45,171 nucleotides of DNA from Flavobacterium cupreum (GCF_003996965.1 NZ_QWDM01000024.1:1-45171), one strand, 5' to 3'. Counted from the stretch's first letter, positions 1-8,418 are shown. Notes: generated by a model not told the origin, from the sequence alone. Made by a program: numbers and translations.

Positions 1-1036
1 TGAGATAAACATGGCTGGATTTATGAACGGTTGCTTTAGCAAAACCTTTGAGCTGATAGGGATTAACAGGTAAAAATGATAGTGCTTCTTTTTCTATCTC
101 ATTAAACAAATCTAATCTTGAGTATTTTCTGCCTTTAAAAGACATTGTATTATGCTTTTCTAAAAGTGGTAAAATAGCATCATTAAGGGCTTCTATAGTA
201 AAAAATTCTTCTTTGCGTAAAGGAGCAAAAATACGGGTATAGATTATTCTTACTGCATTTTCAACCAGAGCCTTATCTTTTGGGTGATAAGCTCTTGTGG
301 GAAGTATTGTAGTTGCGTAATGAGATGCAAAGTCTAATAAATATTCCGTGACTAAGGGCTCATATTTATCACTTTTTTTAACGGCTGTTCTTAAATTATC
401 CGTTACAATAGCACTTGGAACACCCTGATAGTAGTCTAGCATTTTTACCAGACTTCCCATAAAGTCTTCTTTGTTTTGAGTCCTGGTAGCTTCTACAAAA
501 GTAAGTCCACTTGCTCCCAGTACACTTACAAAAACCTCTACTTCACACACTTCTCCTGTAGACTGGTCAATAACGGATAATTTCTTTCCTGTATAGTCTA
601 CAAAAACTTTATCTCCTGCCTTATGATGCATATGCATAGAGGGCTTGAGTTTGCCTCGCCAATTTTGATAATGATAGCAAAACTGAGAATAACTGTAGCC
701 ATCAGGATGATTTTCCCTATACTCTTCCCAGAGCAATTGTCGGGTAACACCAACTCGCTTTAATTCTTTTTCTATCGTGGGAAATAAGGATTCTAAAACT
801 ATGTTTTTTTCGGGAACGGGTTTTATCTGGCCATCAAAGAGTTCTTCCAGATCTTCATTACTAAGACCTGATAATTCTTGATAGGTAAAAGAATTTTGAT
901 GAAATGATTCAATATATTTCTTTACAGTATTGCGCGATAAGCCTAATTGTCTACTTATTTGGAGCTTACTTACTCCTTGAGTATATAAACGTAATAATTG
1001 CAAAATGTTTCTCATATCCAGTCGTTTATTTGCCAT
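1..1036 (-). CDS. istA: IS21-family transposase IstA (C-terminus outside window)
   Basis: This is an open frame of 345 codons running off the left edge, with the ATG at 1036 giving MANKRLDMRNILQLLRLY. Residues about 1-45 form a helix-turn-helix (GVSKLQISRQLGLSRNTVKKYI) that binds the element ends. The middle is a DDE integrase core: VFVDYTGKKLSVID carries the first Asp, and VPSAIVTDNLRTAV the second. PKDKALVENAVRIIYTRI fits the segment around the catalytic Glu. IstA works with the ATPase IstB, which would lie downstream and outside the window. No frameshift is seen, so the copy may be functional. Confidence 0.88.
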   Translation of the reverse strand, partial: MANKRLDMRNILQLLRLYTQGVSKLQISRQLGLSRNTVKKYIESFHQNSFTYQELSGLSNEDLEELFDGQIKPVPEKNIVLESLFPTIEKELKRVGVTRQLLWEEYRENHPDGYSYSQFCYHYQNWRGKLKPSMHMHHKAGDKVFVDYTGKKLSVIDQSTGEVCEVEVFVSVLGASGLTFVEATRTQNKEDFMGSLVKMLDYYQGVPSAIVTDNLRTAVKKSDKYEPLVTEYLLDFASHYATTILPTRAYHPKDKALVENAVRIIYTRIFAPLRKEEFFTIEALNDAILPLLEKHNTMSFKGRKYSRLDLFNEIEKEALSFLPVNPYQLKGFAKATVHKSSHVYL

Positions 1037-1085
1037 ATCTTTTGTTTTAAAAACAAGTAAGATATTCTTTATAAACACTACTTTT

Positions 1086-1208
1086 TGAGGTGGTCACTTT
1101 GAACCGGAATCAACTGATCTCTTTTACAAGAATAGGGTGGTCACTTTAAACCGGAACAAATTGCTCTCTTTTACCGGAATGGGATGCTCACTTTTGCCAG
1201 AATTTGCA
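1086..1208 (-). repeat. Terminal tandem repeats of the left IS21 element
   Basis: Five degenerate units of 23-24 bp are stacked between the element tip and istA. Each runs approximately ATTCCGGTTyAAAGTGACCAC on the minus strand. IS21-family ends usually carry two or three such repeats as transposase-binding sites. The same unit, with four copies, is found at 45051-45145 in the opposite orientation. Confidence 0.8.
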
Positions 1209-1343
1209 GGTAAGGTAGTTTATTCAGAGTTGAACAGTAATAATTCTGCCCTATTAAAAGTGCCAAATTTAAATAAAGGCCTGTATTTTTTAAGATTAAC
1301 AAGCGCTAATAAAGTTAAAATTAAGAAAATATTCATTGAATAA
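1209..1343 (+). pseudogene. C-terminal fragment of a type IX secreted protein, cut by IS21
   Basis: The fragment is the last 44 residues of a T9SS type A sorting domain. It reads GKVVYSELNSNN, then VPNLNKGLYFLRLTSANKV, and ends in a basic KIKKIFIE tail. It closely resembles the tail of the GH16 protein ending at 32082 (LPNLNKGIYFLRTTNSTKA). It has no start codon of its own, because the frame upstream is the IS21 terminus. The rest of the gene should lie on the far side of the insertion sequence. The cargo domain is unknown. Confidence 0.8.
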
Positions 1344-1356
1344 TTATTCAATGAAT
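1331..1356 (+). terminator. Perfect hairpin over the stop codon of the T9SS fragment
   Basis: An 11-bp perfect inverted repeat ATTCATTGAAT / ATTCAATGAAT with loop AATT spans the stop codon. The stem is AT-rich and only a weak T-run follows, so the terminator role is probable rather than certain. Confidence 0.5.
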
Positions 1357-1419
1357 TCCTAAGTTAAGTTTTTTGACACCCGTGAAGCAAATTCTAAAAT
1401 AATTAATTATACAAGATAA

Positions 1420-1779
1420 ATGAATTTAAAAGAACAGTTGAAAGACGTTAAAGACTATTTTTCTCCAAAAATCGTTACGGAGGTTAATGACCAATATGTA
1501 AAAGTCGCAAAAATTAAAGGTCAGGAAGTTCCTTGGCATAATCACGAAAATGAGGATGAGCTATTTTATATAATAGAAGGCGAACTTTTGATGGAGATTG
1601 AAAATGGAATCCCTAAAATTATGAATTCCGGAGATATGTTTGTAGTTCCAAAAGGAATAAATCATAAGGTCTCATCGGTTGAAGTATGTTCCATTATGTT
1701 GATAGAAACTAAAACAACCAAACATACTGGCGAAGTTAAATCTTCAATAATAAAATCAATTAAAGAACAGTCTTATTAG
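1420..1779 (+). CDS. Cupin-domain protein (copy 1)
   Basis: A single-domain cupin of 119 residues. Motif 1 lies in EVPWHNHENEDELFYIIEGE (residues about 36-56), with WHNHENEDE supplying two His and a Glu for a metal. Motif 2 is SGDMFVVPKGINHKV (about 70-84), with the third His. Small cytosolic cupins of this type bind a divalent metal, but the substrate is unknown. It is about 85% identical to the cupin at 39584-39943. The differences cluster at residues 63-69, the loop between the motifs. A third, broken copy lies at 36155. The gene stands alone between the cut T9SS gene and a secreted protein. Confidence 0.85.
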   Translation: MNLKEQLKDVKDYFSPKIVTEVNDQYVKVAKIKGQEVPWHNHENEDELFYIIEGELLMEIENGIPKIMNSGDMFVVPKGINHKVSSVEVCSIMLIETKTTKHTGEVKSSIIKSIKEQSY

Positions 1780-1842
1780 ATTTAAAAAAAATAGGGACAC
1801 ATTGGGAAAGATATTGACAAGTACGAAAGACATAAAATATGA

Positions 1843-1873
1843 CCTTAGTGACAGACAAATACTGCCACTAAGG
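1843..1873 (+). terminator. Hairpin downstream of cupin copy 1
   Basis: CCTTAGTGACAG pairs with CTGCCACTAAGG across a short loop, with one mismatch. It lies 64 bases after the cupin stop and has no clear T-run. It is a possible terminator, or debris from a mobile element. Confidence 0.35.
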
Positions 1874-1963
1874 ACTATGGCTTAGTTAGGCTTGCAAAAC
1901 CAACAATGAGTTCTCTTTAAATTTTACTTATAATTAAATACCCATTATAACTAAATCAAACAA

Positions 1964-4366
1964 ATGAAAAAAATAAAAATTACATTTTTTATGTTTGCTC
2001 TTGTGGGCATCCACTTTGTAAATGCGGCAACCTATTATGTTTCACCCAATGGCCTCAGTACCAACAAAGTAACCCAAGATAGCCCCTTGACTATTCAGCA
2101 AGCTGCCAATAAAACAAACGCTGGTGATATTGTGTACTTCCTTACTGGAACTTACAATTTTACCGGGCTGACAATCAATAGATCAGGAACACCTTCGGCT
2201 TACATTACTTATTCAGCTGCACCAGGTGCTTTGCCTGTTTTACAATGTCAGAATCCTTGTGAATTATGGAATGCCATAAATGTTCAAGCCAATTATATTA
2301 AAATTGAAGGGCTTGAGTTAATAGGCAATAATGCCAACATTACGCTTGCCCAAGGGGAGTCTAACTACAATGAAGCCGTTGCAGGAGGAACCGATTCGGC
2401 AAAATATGGCAGAACAAATACAAATGGTATATCAATTGGCAATAGTAATATAGTGCCTCACCATATTGAAGTCAGAAATTGTAAAGTACATGATTTTGCA
2501 GGTGGTGGTATATCTGCAATAAAAACTGATTTTATAACCCTTGAAAACAATAAAGTTTACAATACTTCATGGTATGCAATGTATGGAACTAGTGGCATTA
2601 GTATATTTCACAGCTCAAACAGTGTCGATTCATATTCTGATTTTTCAATGATTGTCCGCAACAATATTGTTTATAACAATAAAACTCTAGTAAAGTGGAT
2701 TGATGTAAAAAAATATTCTGATGGAAATGGAATTATTATAGACGATAATATGAATACACAAATTAATGGTGCTCCCTATAAAGGCAGTTTTCTAGTTGAA
2801 AACAACTTAAGCTATTCTAACGGTGGAAATGGCGTTTACATTATGAGTTCCGAAAACGCTCTTTTTCGAAATAATACATCCTATTGGAATTCTACCGAAA
2901 AAGCCAAAGGTACTGGTGCTGGTGAATTGGTTTGCTACGATAGTAAAAATGTAACTTGGGTGAACAACATCGGTTGGGCAAATCCTTCCTACGGGTCTGT
3001 CTATGCAATAGTTGATGACGGTGCATGGGGAAATAATGCAAACATCACCTGGAAGAACAATCTCTCGTTCAATGGCACTGCGGGTCAATCATCTGTAAGA
3101 ATTAACAAAACCACTACAACCAGCATTGATGCACCCAACATCTTAGGCGTAAATCCTTTATTCATCAGCCCAACAACTAACTTTAAGTTGCAAAACAGTA
3201 GCCCAGCAGCTAATGCAGGGACTTCATCTTATGGAGTTTCTTCACTTGATCTGGCCGGAGATACAAGAGTAAAAGGAGGAGTTATTGATATGGGTGCATA
3301 TGAATCATCTGTAACAAATACTGTTACAATAACCGCAGCACCTGCACAAGTATATCAAAGCGATACTTATAATATAACGGTTAATTATGTCACTGCGGAA
3401 AATGGTAAAATTTGGATCGGTCTTTTTAGTCCTAATTGGGCAAATTATTACTCAAGTAATGAAGTATCTGTAAATGCTGGAAACGGTACGCTAACCATAC
3501 CCATAACGCTGACCGATGTAGCTGTTGATACTGGTTTGCATTGGAATGCTTCTTTTCGAAACCTTAGCAATGTACAGAAAGCCCGCTGGGTACAGGATAA
3601 CGTTACGGTACTGCCTAATTTAGTTACAAATCCATGTTTTAACTTAAATACCACTGGATGGAATACCCATCTGACCTCTCCTGCATCGGCCGGTATTGCC
3701 TCGGTTACCAGAACTGGCTATACAGATAAAGCAAGTAAAACTACAATTACTAATATGGGAAATGCCAGCTGGAACATACAATTGAAACAAACAATACCTC
3801 TTGTAGCTGGTACAACTTATACTGTAAAATTTAAGGCAAGCGCTGACGCAGCACGTACAATAGATTTAATGTTTCAACAAGGCGTGTTACCAAAAAATGT
3901 TTGGAAATCGCAATATGGAATCAACTTGACCACAACGCCACAAATATTTGGTCCATATACATTTAACTGTACAACAACCGATGTAACCAATGAGTTTAGA
4001 TTTTTGTTAGGCAATAATACTTCAGCTGTTTATATTGACGATGTTGAAATTATAGCAACAACAACTTCACTAGCAAAAAAGCTAGCTAATACCAAAATTG
4101 AAAATAAAGAAGTAGCTGATGAGACGAAATTACTTGTTTACCCAAATCCCGTAACTAATGGTTCGGTTAATATTAATTTAGATAATAGTCAGGACAAGGT
4201 AGAAATAAGCATTATGGATTTACAGGGGAAAGAATTGTATCGAAAAACTTCGACAGGTTTAAATAATTTAAACATTAATACCTCAAATTTACTCAAATCA
4301 GGCATTTATATAATTAAAATTCAAGGCGCAACTATGAGCAAAACTCAGAAGCTGATAGTCAAATAA
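1964..4366 (+). CDS. Secreted right-handed beta-helix protein with CBM and T9SS tail (polysaccharide lyase-like)
   Basis: An 800-residue secreted protein. Residues 1-21 are a signal peptide. Residues about 23-445 form a parallel beta-helix (ATYYVSPNG start, repeated N-ladders such as VENNLSYSNGGNGVYI), closing with GGVIDMGAYESS, a motif of choice-of-anchor Q/DUF1565-type helices. Residues about 450-545 are an unassigned beta domain. Residues about 550-695 look like a CBM4_9-type carbohydrate-binding module (NLVTNPCFNLNTTGW to YIDDVEI). Residues about 725-800 are a type A T9SS sorting domain (LVYPNPVTNGSVNI). This architecture fits a family 9-like pectate lyase or related lyase, but I cannot identify a catalytic Lys with certainty. 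A pectin role would agree with the dead KDPG aldolase at 27.7-28.3 kb, which is inference. Confidence 0.8.
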   Translation: MKKIKITFFMFALVGIHFVNAATYYVSPNGLSTNKVTQDSPLTIQQAANKTNAGDIVYFLTGTYNFTGLTINRSGTPSAYITYSAAPGALPVLQCQNPCELWNAINVQANYIKIEGLELIGNNANITLAQGESNYNEAVAGGTDSAKYGRTNTNGISIGNSNIVPHHIEVRNCKVHDFAGGGISAIKTDFITLENNKVYNTSWYAMYGTSGISIFHSSNSVDSYSDFSMIVRNNIVYNNKTLVKWIDVKKYSDGNGIIIDDNMNTQINGAPYKGSFLVENNLSYSNGGNGVYIMSSENALFRNNTSYWNSTEKAKGTGAGELVCYDSKNVTWVNNIGWANPSYGSVYAIVDDGAWGNNANITWKNNLSFNGTAGQSSVRINKTTTTSIDAPNILGVNPLFISPTTNFKLQNSSPAANAGTSSYGVSSLDLAGDTRVKGGVIDMGAYESSVTNTVTITAAPAQVYQSDTYNITVNYVTAENGKIWIGLFSPNWANYYSSNEVSVNAGNGTLTIPITLTDVAVDTGLHWNASFRNLSNVQKARWVQDNVTVLPNLVTNPCFNLNTTGWNTHLTSPASAGIASVTRTGYTDKASKTTITNMGNASWNIQLKQTIPLVAGTTYTVKFKASADAARTIDLMFQQGVLPKNVWKSQYGINLTTTPQIFGPYTFNCTTTDVTNEFRFLLGNNTSAVYIDDVEIIATTTSLAKKLANTKIENKEVADETKLLVYPNPVTNGSVNINLDNSQDKVEISIMDLQGKELYRKTSTGLNNLNINTSNLLKSGIYIIKIQGATMSKTQKLIVK

Positions 4367-4429
4367 TTGACTTCATCAGGTAAAAATTTGATAATCAAAC
4401 TTTAAAAAAATAAAAACAATATTGAAAAC

Positions 4430-4465
4430 TACCCTCAAGAGTTAGATCTCTTTGAGGGTATTTTT
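4430..4465 (+). terminator. Rho-independent terminator after the beta-helix gene
   Basis: TACCCTCAAGAG pairs with CTCTTTGAGGGTA (one bulged base), followed directly by TTTTT. The stem has a GC-rich base and a true T-run on the plus strand. Confidence 0.85.
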
Positions 4466-4566
4466 ATGAATGAACTCAGCTATAATTAAATTCAAAGCTC
4501 TAAATTTCTAAAAATATTGTCGAAAAAGGCACTATCCCAAAAACGGTGCAAGTCAAAAACAACAAT

Positions 4567-4934
4567 TCAACAATCCTCTTTTTCAACTTCATTTTTAAGG
4601 TAGGCAATTTGCTTTTTCACTCCTTTTAATTTCTTTATTTTTTCTTCTATTTGAGCTAATTTAGTATCCAAAATTTTCAATTTTTTTTTGCTTTTGTTAT
4701 GTGGTTGCTGTACCATGCATCAATAAGTTCCTTTATTTCGGATAAAGTAAAACCTACAGATTTTGGGTCTTTTATTAATTTTAATTTAGTGATTACTTCT
4801 TCATCATAATAACCATAGTTATTACTTTTCACATTACTTTTTTTCTTGCAAGCAATTAAAGCCGATTTTCCATAAAAACGTATCGTCGCTATTGGAATTC
4901 CTATTTCCTTGGAAAGTTGACCAATTAATTTAAT
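4567..4934 (-). pseudogene. MerR-family regulator, start codon lost and frameshifted
   Basis: On the minus strand the frame reads KLIGQLSKEIGIPIATIRFYG, then SNNYGYYDEEVITKLKLIKD and SVGFTLSEIKELIDAWY. These are the winged helix and first dimer helices of a MerR regulator. No ATG, GTG or TTG precedes it before a stop. The first conserved codon follows ATT at 4934. A run of nine Ts at 4681-4689 puts the C-terminal coiled coil (LKILDTKLAQIEEKIKKLKG) in another frame, consistent with a one-base slip. It diverges from the dead SDR at 5041, a usual MerR/target pair. Confidence 0.85.
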
Positions 4935-4982
4935 GCTCGTTAGTTTTTTATTAATTCAATAACTATAAACTATACTTCATAC

Positions 4983-5013
4983 TTTACGGTTGCAAATTTA
5001 ATAATTACTTTTG
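4983..5013 (+). promoter_or_regulatory. Bacteroidota-type promoter ahead of the dead SDR
   Basis: TACTTTTG at 5006-5013 matches the -7 consensus TAnnTTTG. TTTA at 4983-4986 stands 19 bp upstream, in place of TTTG at -33. The promoter looks intact even though the gene it serves has no start codon and several frameshifts. Confidence 0.5.
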
Positions 5014-5040
5014 CTTAAATCAATTATCAGAGCAATAAAA

Positions 5041-5532
5041 ATAAAAAAAACAATTTTAATAACTGGAGCTTCAACAGGAATTGGTAAGCTAACAGCCCCT
5101 TATTTCATGCGAAAAAGATGGAATGTTTCTGCCACAATGCGAAACGTTGAAAAAGGTCAGGATTTATTAAACCATCCTAATCTAAAAAATATTTGCATTA
5201 GATGTAATGGATGAAACAAGTATCAAAAAAGCAATTGACGAAAATATTGAAGCATTTGGCGACATTGATGTTTTTGTTTAATAATGCAGGTTATGCTTTA
5301 GTAGGTGCATTTGAGGCAATGACAAATGAACAAATTTAAAAAACAATTTGATACTAATGTTTTTGGAGTGATGAATGTAACCAGAGCTATTTTACCCTAT
5401 TTTAGAGCTAAAAAAGGTGGAATTATTATCAACACCACTTCTATGGGTGAACTTATCACTTTGTACAATGTTTACCATGGCACAAAAATGGGCTCTTTAA
5501 GGTTTCATGGAAAGTTTAAAATTTGAATTAAA
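5041..5532 (+). pseudogene. Short-chain dehydrogenase/reductase remnant with several frameshifts
   Basis: The Rossmann start KKTILITGASTGIGKLTAPY is clear. The codon before it is ATA (5041-5043) where ATG is expected. The frame then shifts near 5190 (ALDVMDETSIKKAIDENIEA), near 5280 (NNAGYALVGAFEAMTNEQI) and near 5335 (QFDTNVFGVMNVTRAILPYF). The active-site segment YNVYHGTK is followed by another shift to WAL-stop-GFMESLKFELK. Homology ends at about 5532, where sequence of the convergent thioesterase begins. The C-terminal third of the SDR is missing. Confidence 0.9.
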
Positions 5533-5910
5533 ATGCTGCAGAATTTGTTTCGGTGCCACAATAACTTGTTTACGGATAGGGTCAAACCATTCTACTTCTT
5601 TAGTAACTTCTGCGCAGCATTCGTTTATGGAGTTGAAAAAGCAACTTTTAATATTGATTTTATCCTCTATATAACAATGTTTCATCTCAACAAAAAAAGG
5701 TTCGGTAAACATTAAGTTCTTATGAATGACTAACTCCTGATTTCCTTCCCTTAAGCCCAGATGCAAAGCATTAAGCCTCTCTTTTGAATATCCGTTAGCA
5801 AACAAAAAATGATACAGTAATCGAAGTGTGTATGAAATGTACGCCGTACTTTCCATTACCATAGCGTCATTTACATCCTCGCCGGTAACAATATAATTTT
5901 TGCAGGTCAT
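5497..5910 (-). CDS. Acyl-CoA thioesterase-like hotdog protein with a hybrid C-terminus
   Basis: A 137-residue protein starting at the ATG at 5910. The core (SYTLRLLYHFLFANGYSKE, then LVIHKNLMFTEPFFVEMK and CCAEVTKEVEWFDP) resembles the small hotdog thioesterase family that cleaves acyl-CoA esters. I recognise the fold pattern only and cannot name the substrate. The last 10 or so residues (from about FNSNFKLSMKP) are antisense of the dead SDR. The native tail was therefore lost in the rearrangement that joined the two genes tail to tail. Function is uncertain. Confidence 0.55.
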   Translation of the reverse strand: MTCKNYIVTGEDVNDAMVMESTAYISYTLRLLYHFLFANGYSKERLNALHLGLREGNQELVIHKNLMFTEPFFVEMKHCYIEDKINIKSCFFNSINECCAEVTKEVEWFDPIRKQVIVAPKQILQHFNSNFKLSMKP

Positions 5911-5932
5911 TTTAAATTTAGTTAGGATTGTT

Positions 5933-5969
5933 TAAAAAAAAGAGGCCAGTTTATGATGAAACTGACCTC
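5933..5969 (-). terminator. Terminator of the YceI/cytochrome operon
   Basis: GAGGCCAGTTT and AAACTGACCTC form an 11-bp stem with one G-U type mismatch and a 6-nt loop. On the minus strand it is followed by a run of eight or nine Ts, as expected for the end of the operon running leftward from 8286. Confidence 0.85.
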
Positions 5970-6068
5970 ATAACATTAGCCATGTTTAATGATCTTCCAA
6001 ATCAAAAAGAGATCTATTTAGCCAATTTAATGGGTACTCTTTATTTTCTAAATATTTAAGTCAAAGGA

Positions 6069-6623
6069 CTATTTAACTAATAAGAAATTGTAGCTGACTT
6101 TTATTTTATCTGCCACTTTTTGCCTTACTACACCTGGGATTTCTATATCGAAATCTTCGGGTTTTACTTCAAATGAACCCAGAGCAATAACGCCGTTGGC
6201 AGCTTTTGAAATTTTTATGGTAACTGTTACAGGTTTTGTTTTTCCGTGTATGGTAAGATCTCCTTTTAAAGTAAAATTTTTGGCTGTATTTGTAATTTTA
6301 GAACTATCAAAATCGGCTATCTTGCCTTTTAAAGTTGCTTTTGAAAATTTTTCAGATTCCATGTAGTTTTCATTGAAATGTTCCTCCATCAGAGCAACCT
6401 TAAAGCGAAACCCTTCAATAAGGACCAAAGCAGCGAAATCTCCCGTGGATTGTTCTAAAACGGCAGATACACTTTTATTTTCGGCCGCAACTTCTTCATA
6501 AGAAGGCATAGAGGCCTGAAATCTTATACTGCCTGTTTTTGTGATTAATTTTTGTGCAAACGCATCTGTATTTGCAACAATAATCAGCAGTAATACAAAG
6601 AAATTAATAAGCGGTTTTTTCAT
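6069..6623 (-). CDS. Secreted YceI-family protein
   Basis: A 184-residue protein. Start chosen at 6623 (MKKPLINFFVLLLIIVANTD); an upstream in-frame start would bury the signal peptide. The signal peptide ends at about residue 24 (AFAQ). The rest is a YceI lipocalin-like barrel (TLKGDLTIHGKTKPVTVTIK near the centre and FEVKPEDFDIEIPGVVRQKV at the C-terminus). YceI barrels bind long isoprenoid or similar lipids in the periplasm and often sit beside cytochromes. It is the last gene of a four-gene operon, only 5 bases after the cytochrome gene. A second, unsecreted YceI is at 20399. Confidence 0.88.
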   Translation of the reverse strand: MKKPLINFFVLLLIIVANTDAFAQKLITKTGSIRFQASMPSYEEVAAENKSVSAVLEQSTGDFAALVLIEGFRFKVALMEEHFNENYMESEKFSKATLKGKIADFDSSKITNTAKNFTLKGDLTIHGKTKPVTVTIKISKAANGVIALGSFEVKPEDFDIEIPGVVRQKVADKIKVSYNFLLVK

Positions 6624-6628
6624 AATAA

Positions 6629-7012
6629 TTAATTTTCTTTTAGTCCGTCTGTATTCCATTTTACAATCAGGTCAATATTGGTCTGTGACATTCTTCCACC
6701 TTGTGGCATAAGTCCCTGCTGTCCATTTTGCAGCTGAATCCTGTTTAACAGATTCGCATTTTCAACAGCTGTTTTTACCTCAGCATAAGTAGTCAGAGGC
6801 CTGAAAGCTGCAGATCTTCCGGATTGGTGACAGGAGATACAATTGGCATCAATAATTGATTTTACGTTTTTAGTATAACTGATTGTGGTTACCGTAGGAT
6901 CTGTACCTGGCGTTCCGGTTTCTGGTGGCGTTTGGATATCCTGAACAGTGTCAGAATCGCTGCAGCTCGTAAGGGCAGCCAGTAAAATTGTAAATGCTAT
7001 TGCTTTTTTCAT
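6629..7012 (-). CDS. c-type cytochrome lipoprotein
   Basis: A 127-residue protein starting at 7012 (MKKAIAFTILLAALTSCSDS). An upstream in-frame start overlaps the previous gene and hides the lipobox LTSC (Cys17). The heme site is CISCH (residues 58-62). The distal ligand is probably Met102 in GLMPQGG. A linker rich in Pro, Thr and Gly (residues 24-42) separates the lipid anchor from the heme domain. The layout matches small c-type cytochromes placed next to DUF5777 and YceI genes in flavobacteria. It is likely an electron carrier anchored on the periplasmic side of a membrane. Confidence 0.88.
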   Translation of the reverse strand: MKKAIAFTILLAALTSCSDSDTVQDIQTPPETGTPGTDPTVTTISYTKNVKSIIDANCISCHQSGRSAAFRPLTTYAEVKTAVENANLLNRIQLQNGQQGLMPQGGRMSQTNIDLIVKWNTDGLKEN

Positions 7013-7031
7013 AATTTGTTGTTTATGGTTT

Positions 7032-7874
7032 TTAAAATACTCTGTATAAGTTAAATCCGAAAAAGAAATCTCCTTTGCCCCAGTCTCCTGCTGCATTTGT
7101 GAGGTAGCCGCTTTCACTCATAGATTGCGAATTCGTAAATATTAACTGGAATACATGTCCTCCGGTTTCTACGTCAAGACCTACTGATAATGGGTTGTTA
7201 TAAAAAGTTGGTTTGTCAAAATTGTGTGCATACTCTAAATTGACAGATAATCTTTTCGTGATTTTATAACGACCTCCTCCTCCAAAAGAAAACTGATTAT
7301 CTCTTTCTATATCAGGATTGTAAAGATTTTTGTGAATAAATGACGGTACTAATTCCAACGATAGTTTTTCACTGACTTTTCTGGACAGTAACAACTGTTG
7401 TACGTATGCGACACGGTGCTTAAATTCTAAACCCGGATATTGGTCTTTTTCCAAAAAGGTATTAATATCGGCTACACTATAGCCGACAATGTCCAGCGGA
7501 AAATTATTGTCTTGTCTCATCAGTCGGTATTTCACTCCGGTCTCATACATTTTGTTTAAGGTATGTCGGGAAAGGCTGACAGATAACCAGTCCGTAACGC
7601 CGTAAATACCGCCCAGTTTTGTAGTAGCGTTATCAAGACCAAAAAAGCTGTCAAAACCATCTTTTACAGTTCCAAAGCGGTGCGAGACCACAAAATAGAA
7701 TTCCTTTTTTGCAGGCATTTTTGTGGTTTGTAAGGTGACCAGCTGTAAAGCTTTAAAAGTTGCTGTAGAATAGCTTTCCTCTACCTGAGTAGAATCAAGA
7801 CTGTTCAGTAAGTCGTCTTGCGAATATGCCATCGTAGCCAGAAAAAGGCAGATTGGGACTAAAAATTTCTTCAT
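7032..7874 (-). CDS. DUF5777 family beta-barrel protein
   Basis: A 280-residue protein with a signal peptide (residues 1-18, cut after AYS). The mature part shows alternating beta strands and ends in an aromatic FGFNLYRVF, as in outer-membrane barrels. Motifs such as FVVSHRFGTVKDGFDSFFGLDNATTK and GGIYGVTDWLSV are those of the DUF5777 family. Its biochemical role is unknown. It lies 19 bases upstream of the cytochrome and 7 bases after the OB-fold gene, so it is in the same transcript. Placement suggests an outer-membrane partner of the cytochrome. Confidence 0.8.
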   Translation of the reverse strand: MKKFLVPICLFLATMAYSQDDLLNSLDSTQVEESYSTATFKALQLVTLQTTKMPAKKEFYFVVSHRFGTVKDGFDSFFGLDNATTKLGGIYGVTDWLSVSLSRHTLNKMYETGVKYRLMRQDNNFPLDIVGYSVADINTFLEKDQYPGLEFKHRVAYVQQLLLSRKVSEKLSLELVPSFIHKNLYNPDIERDNQFSFGGGGRYKITKRLSVNLEYAHNFDKPTFYNNPLSVGLDVETGGHVFQLIFTNSQSMSESGYLTNAAGDWGKGDFFFGFNLYRVF

Positions 7875-7881
7875 AAATTAA

Positions 7882-8286
7882 TTAATTGTTTTGTTTATTA
7901 ATAGAGCACTGGTCAAATTTAACCTCCTGAAAGAGTTCGTCATAACCAATACATTTCCCTTTTACAGTTACTTTATTACCGATAAGTTTCTGTTTTATTT
8001 TTTGAGTAAACAGGCAGAAAACACTGTTTTCAAGGACAACTACAGAATCGGTTTCTTTGGTTACTTTTCCCGTTATTTCAATAGTTTTATTGAGGTATAA
8101 TGAATCTGCTATTTTTGGATCGGATTCATAATCCTTAAGTAGTTTTGTCGCTGCTACATTAAAATCCGGCACTTCTGATTCTATATTGCGTGCTTCCTTA
8201 AAAAGAAAACCGTAATAAAAATAAATGCCGGCAGAAGTCACTAACAGCAAGGCTACAATTATAAATGCTATTCTTTTTCTTTTCAT
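7882..8286 (-). CDS. Membrane-anchored OB-fold protein (tRNA_anti-like)
   Basis: A 134-residue protein. Residues about 6-26 form one transmembrane segment. Residues about 45-130 are a beta-rich OB-fold of the tRNA_anti-like type (KTIEITGKVTKETDSVVVLE, then LIGNKVTVKGKCIGYDELFQ, then VKFDQCSI). Despite the family name, such membrane-bound copies are not known to bind tRNA. It starts the four-gene operon. The 47-bp repeat at 8306-8352 ends 20 bases before its start codon and may hold its promoter. Confidence 0.75.
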   Translation of the reverse strand: MKRKRIAFIIVALLLVTSAGIYFYYGFLFKEARNIESEVPDFNVAATKLLKDYESDPKIADSLYLNKTIEITGKVTKETDSVVVLENSVFCLFTQKIKQKLIGNKVTVKGKCIGYDELFQEVKFDQCSINKQNN

Positions 8287-8305
8287 ATTTTATTTTTTGA
8301 TGGGT

Positions 8306-8352
8306 TTCAATACTAAAACAGCTTTGGTGCAGATTACCCTACCAAAGAATTG
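8306..8352 (-). repeat. 47-bp intergenic repeat, copy A
   Basis: The block is repeated at 9694-9740. The last 24 bases (ending CTACCAAAGAATTG on the plus strand) are identical and the first half carries a few changes. Both copies lie about 60-66 bases downstream of a receptor stop codon: the relict one at 8419 for this copy, the real one at 9802 for the other. Confidence 0.8.
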
Positions 8353-8418
8353 TTATTTTATAAAAAAAATAAAAGGGGAGACAAGGATTTTTTTGCAAAA
8401 CTTGCACAAAGAGCATTG

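Larger units (their letters stand above)
1..1208 (-). mobile_element. IS21-family insertion sequence, istA-proximal end (truncated by window start)
   Basis: The element holds the start of an IstA-type transposase and ends in a tandem array of short repeats typical of IS21-family termini. The outer end is placed at 1208 because, read on the minus strand, it begins TGCAAATTCTGG. The insertion sequence at the right edge of the window begins TGCAAATTCCGG, and this shared start defines the terminus. The istB half and the other end lie to the left of the window. The insertion cuts a type IX secreted protein gene, whose tail resumes at 1209. Confidence 0.85.
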
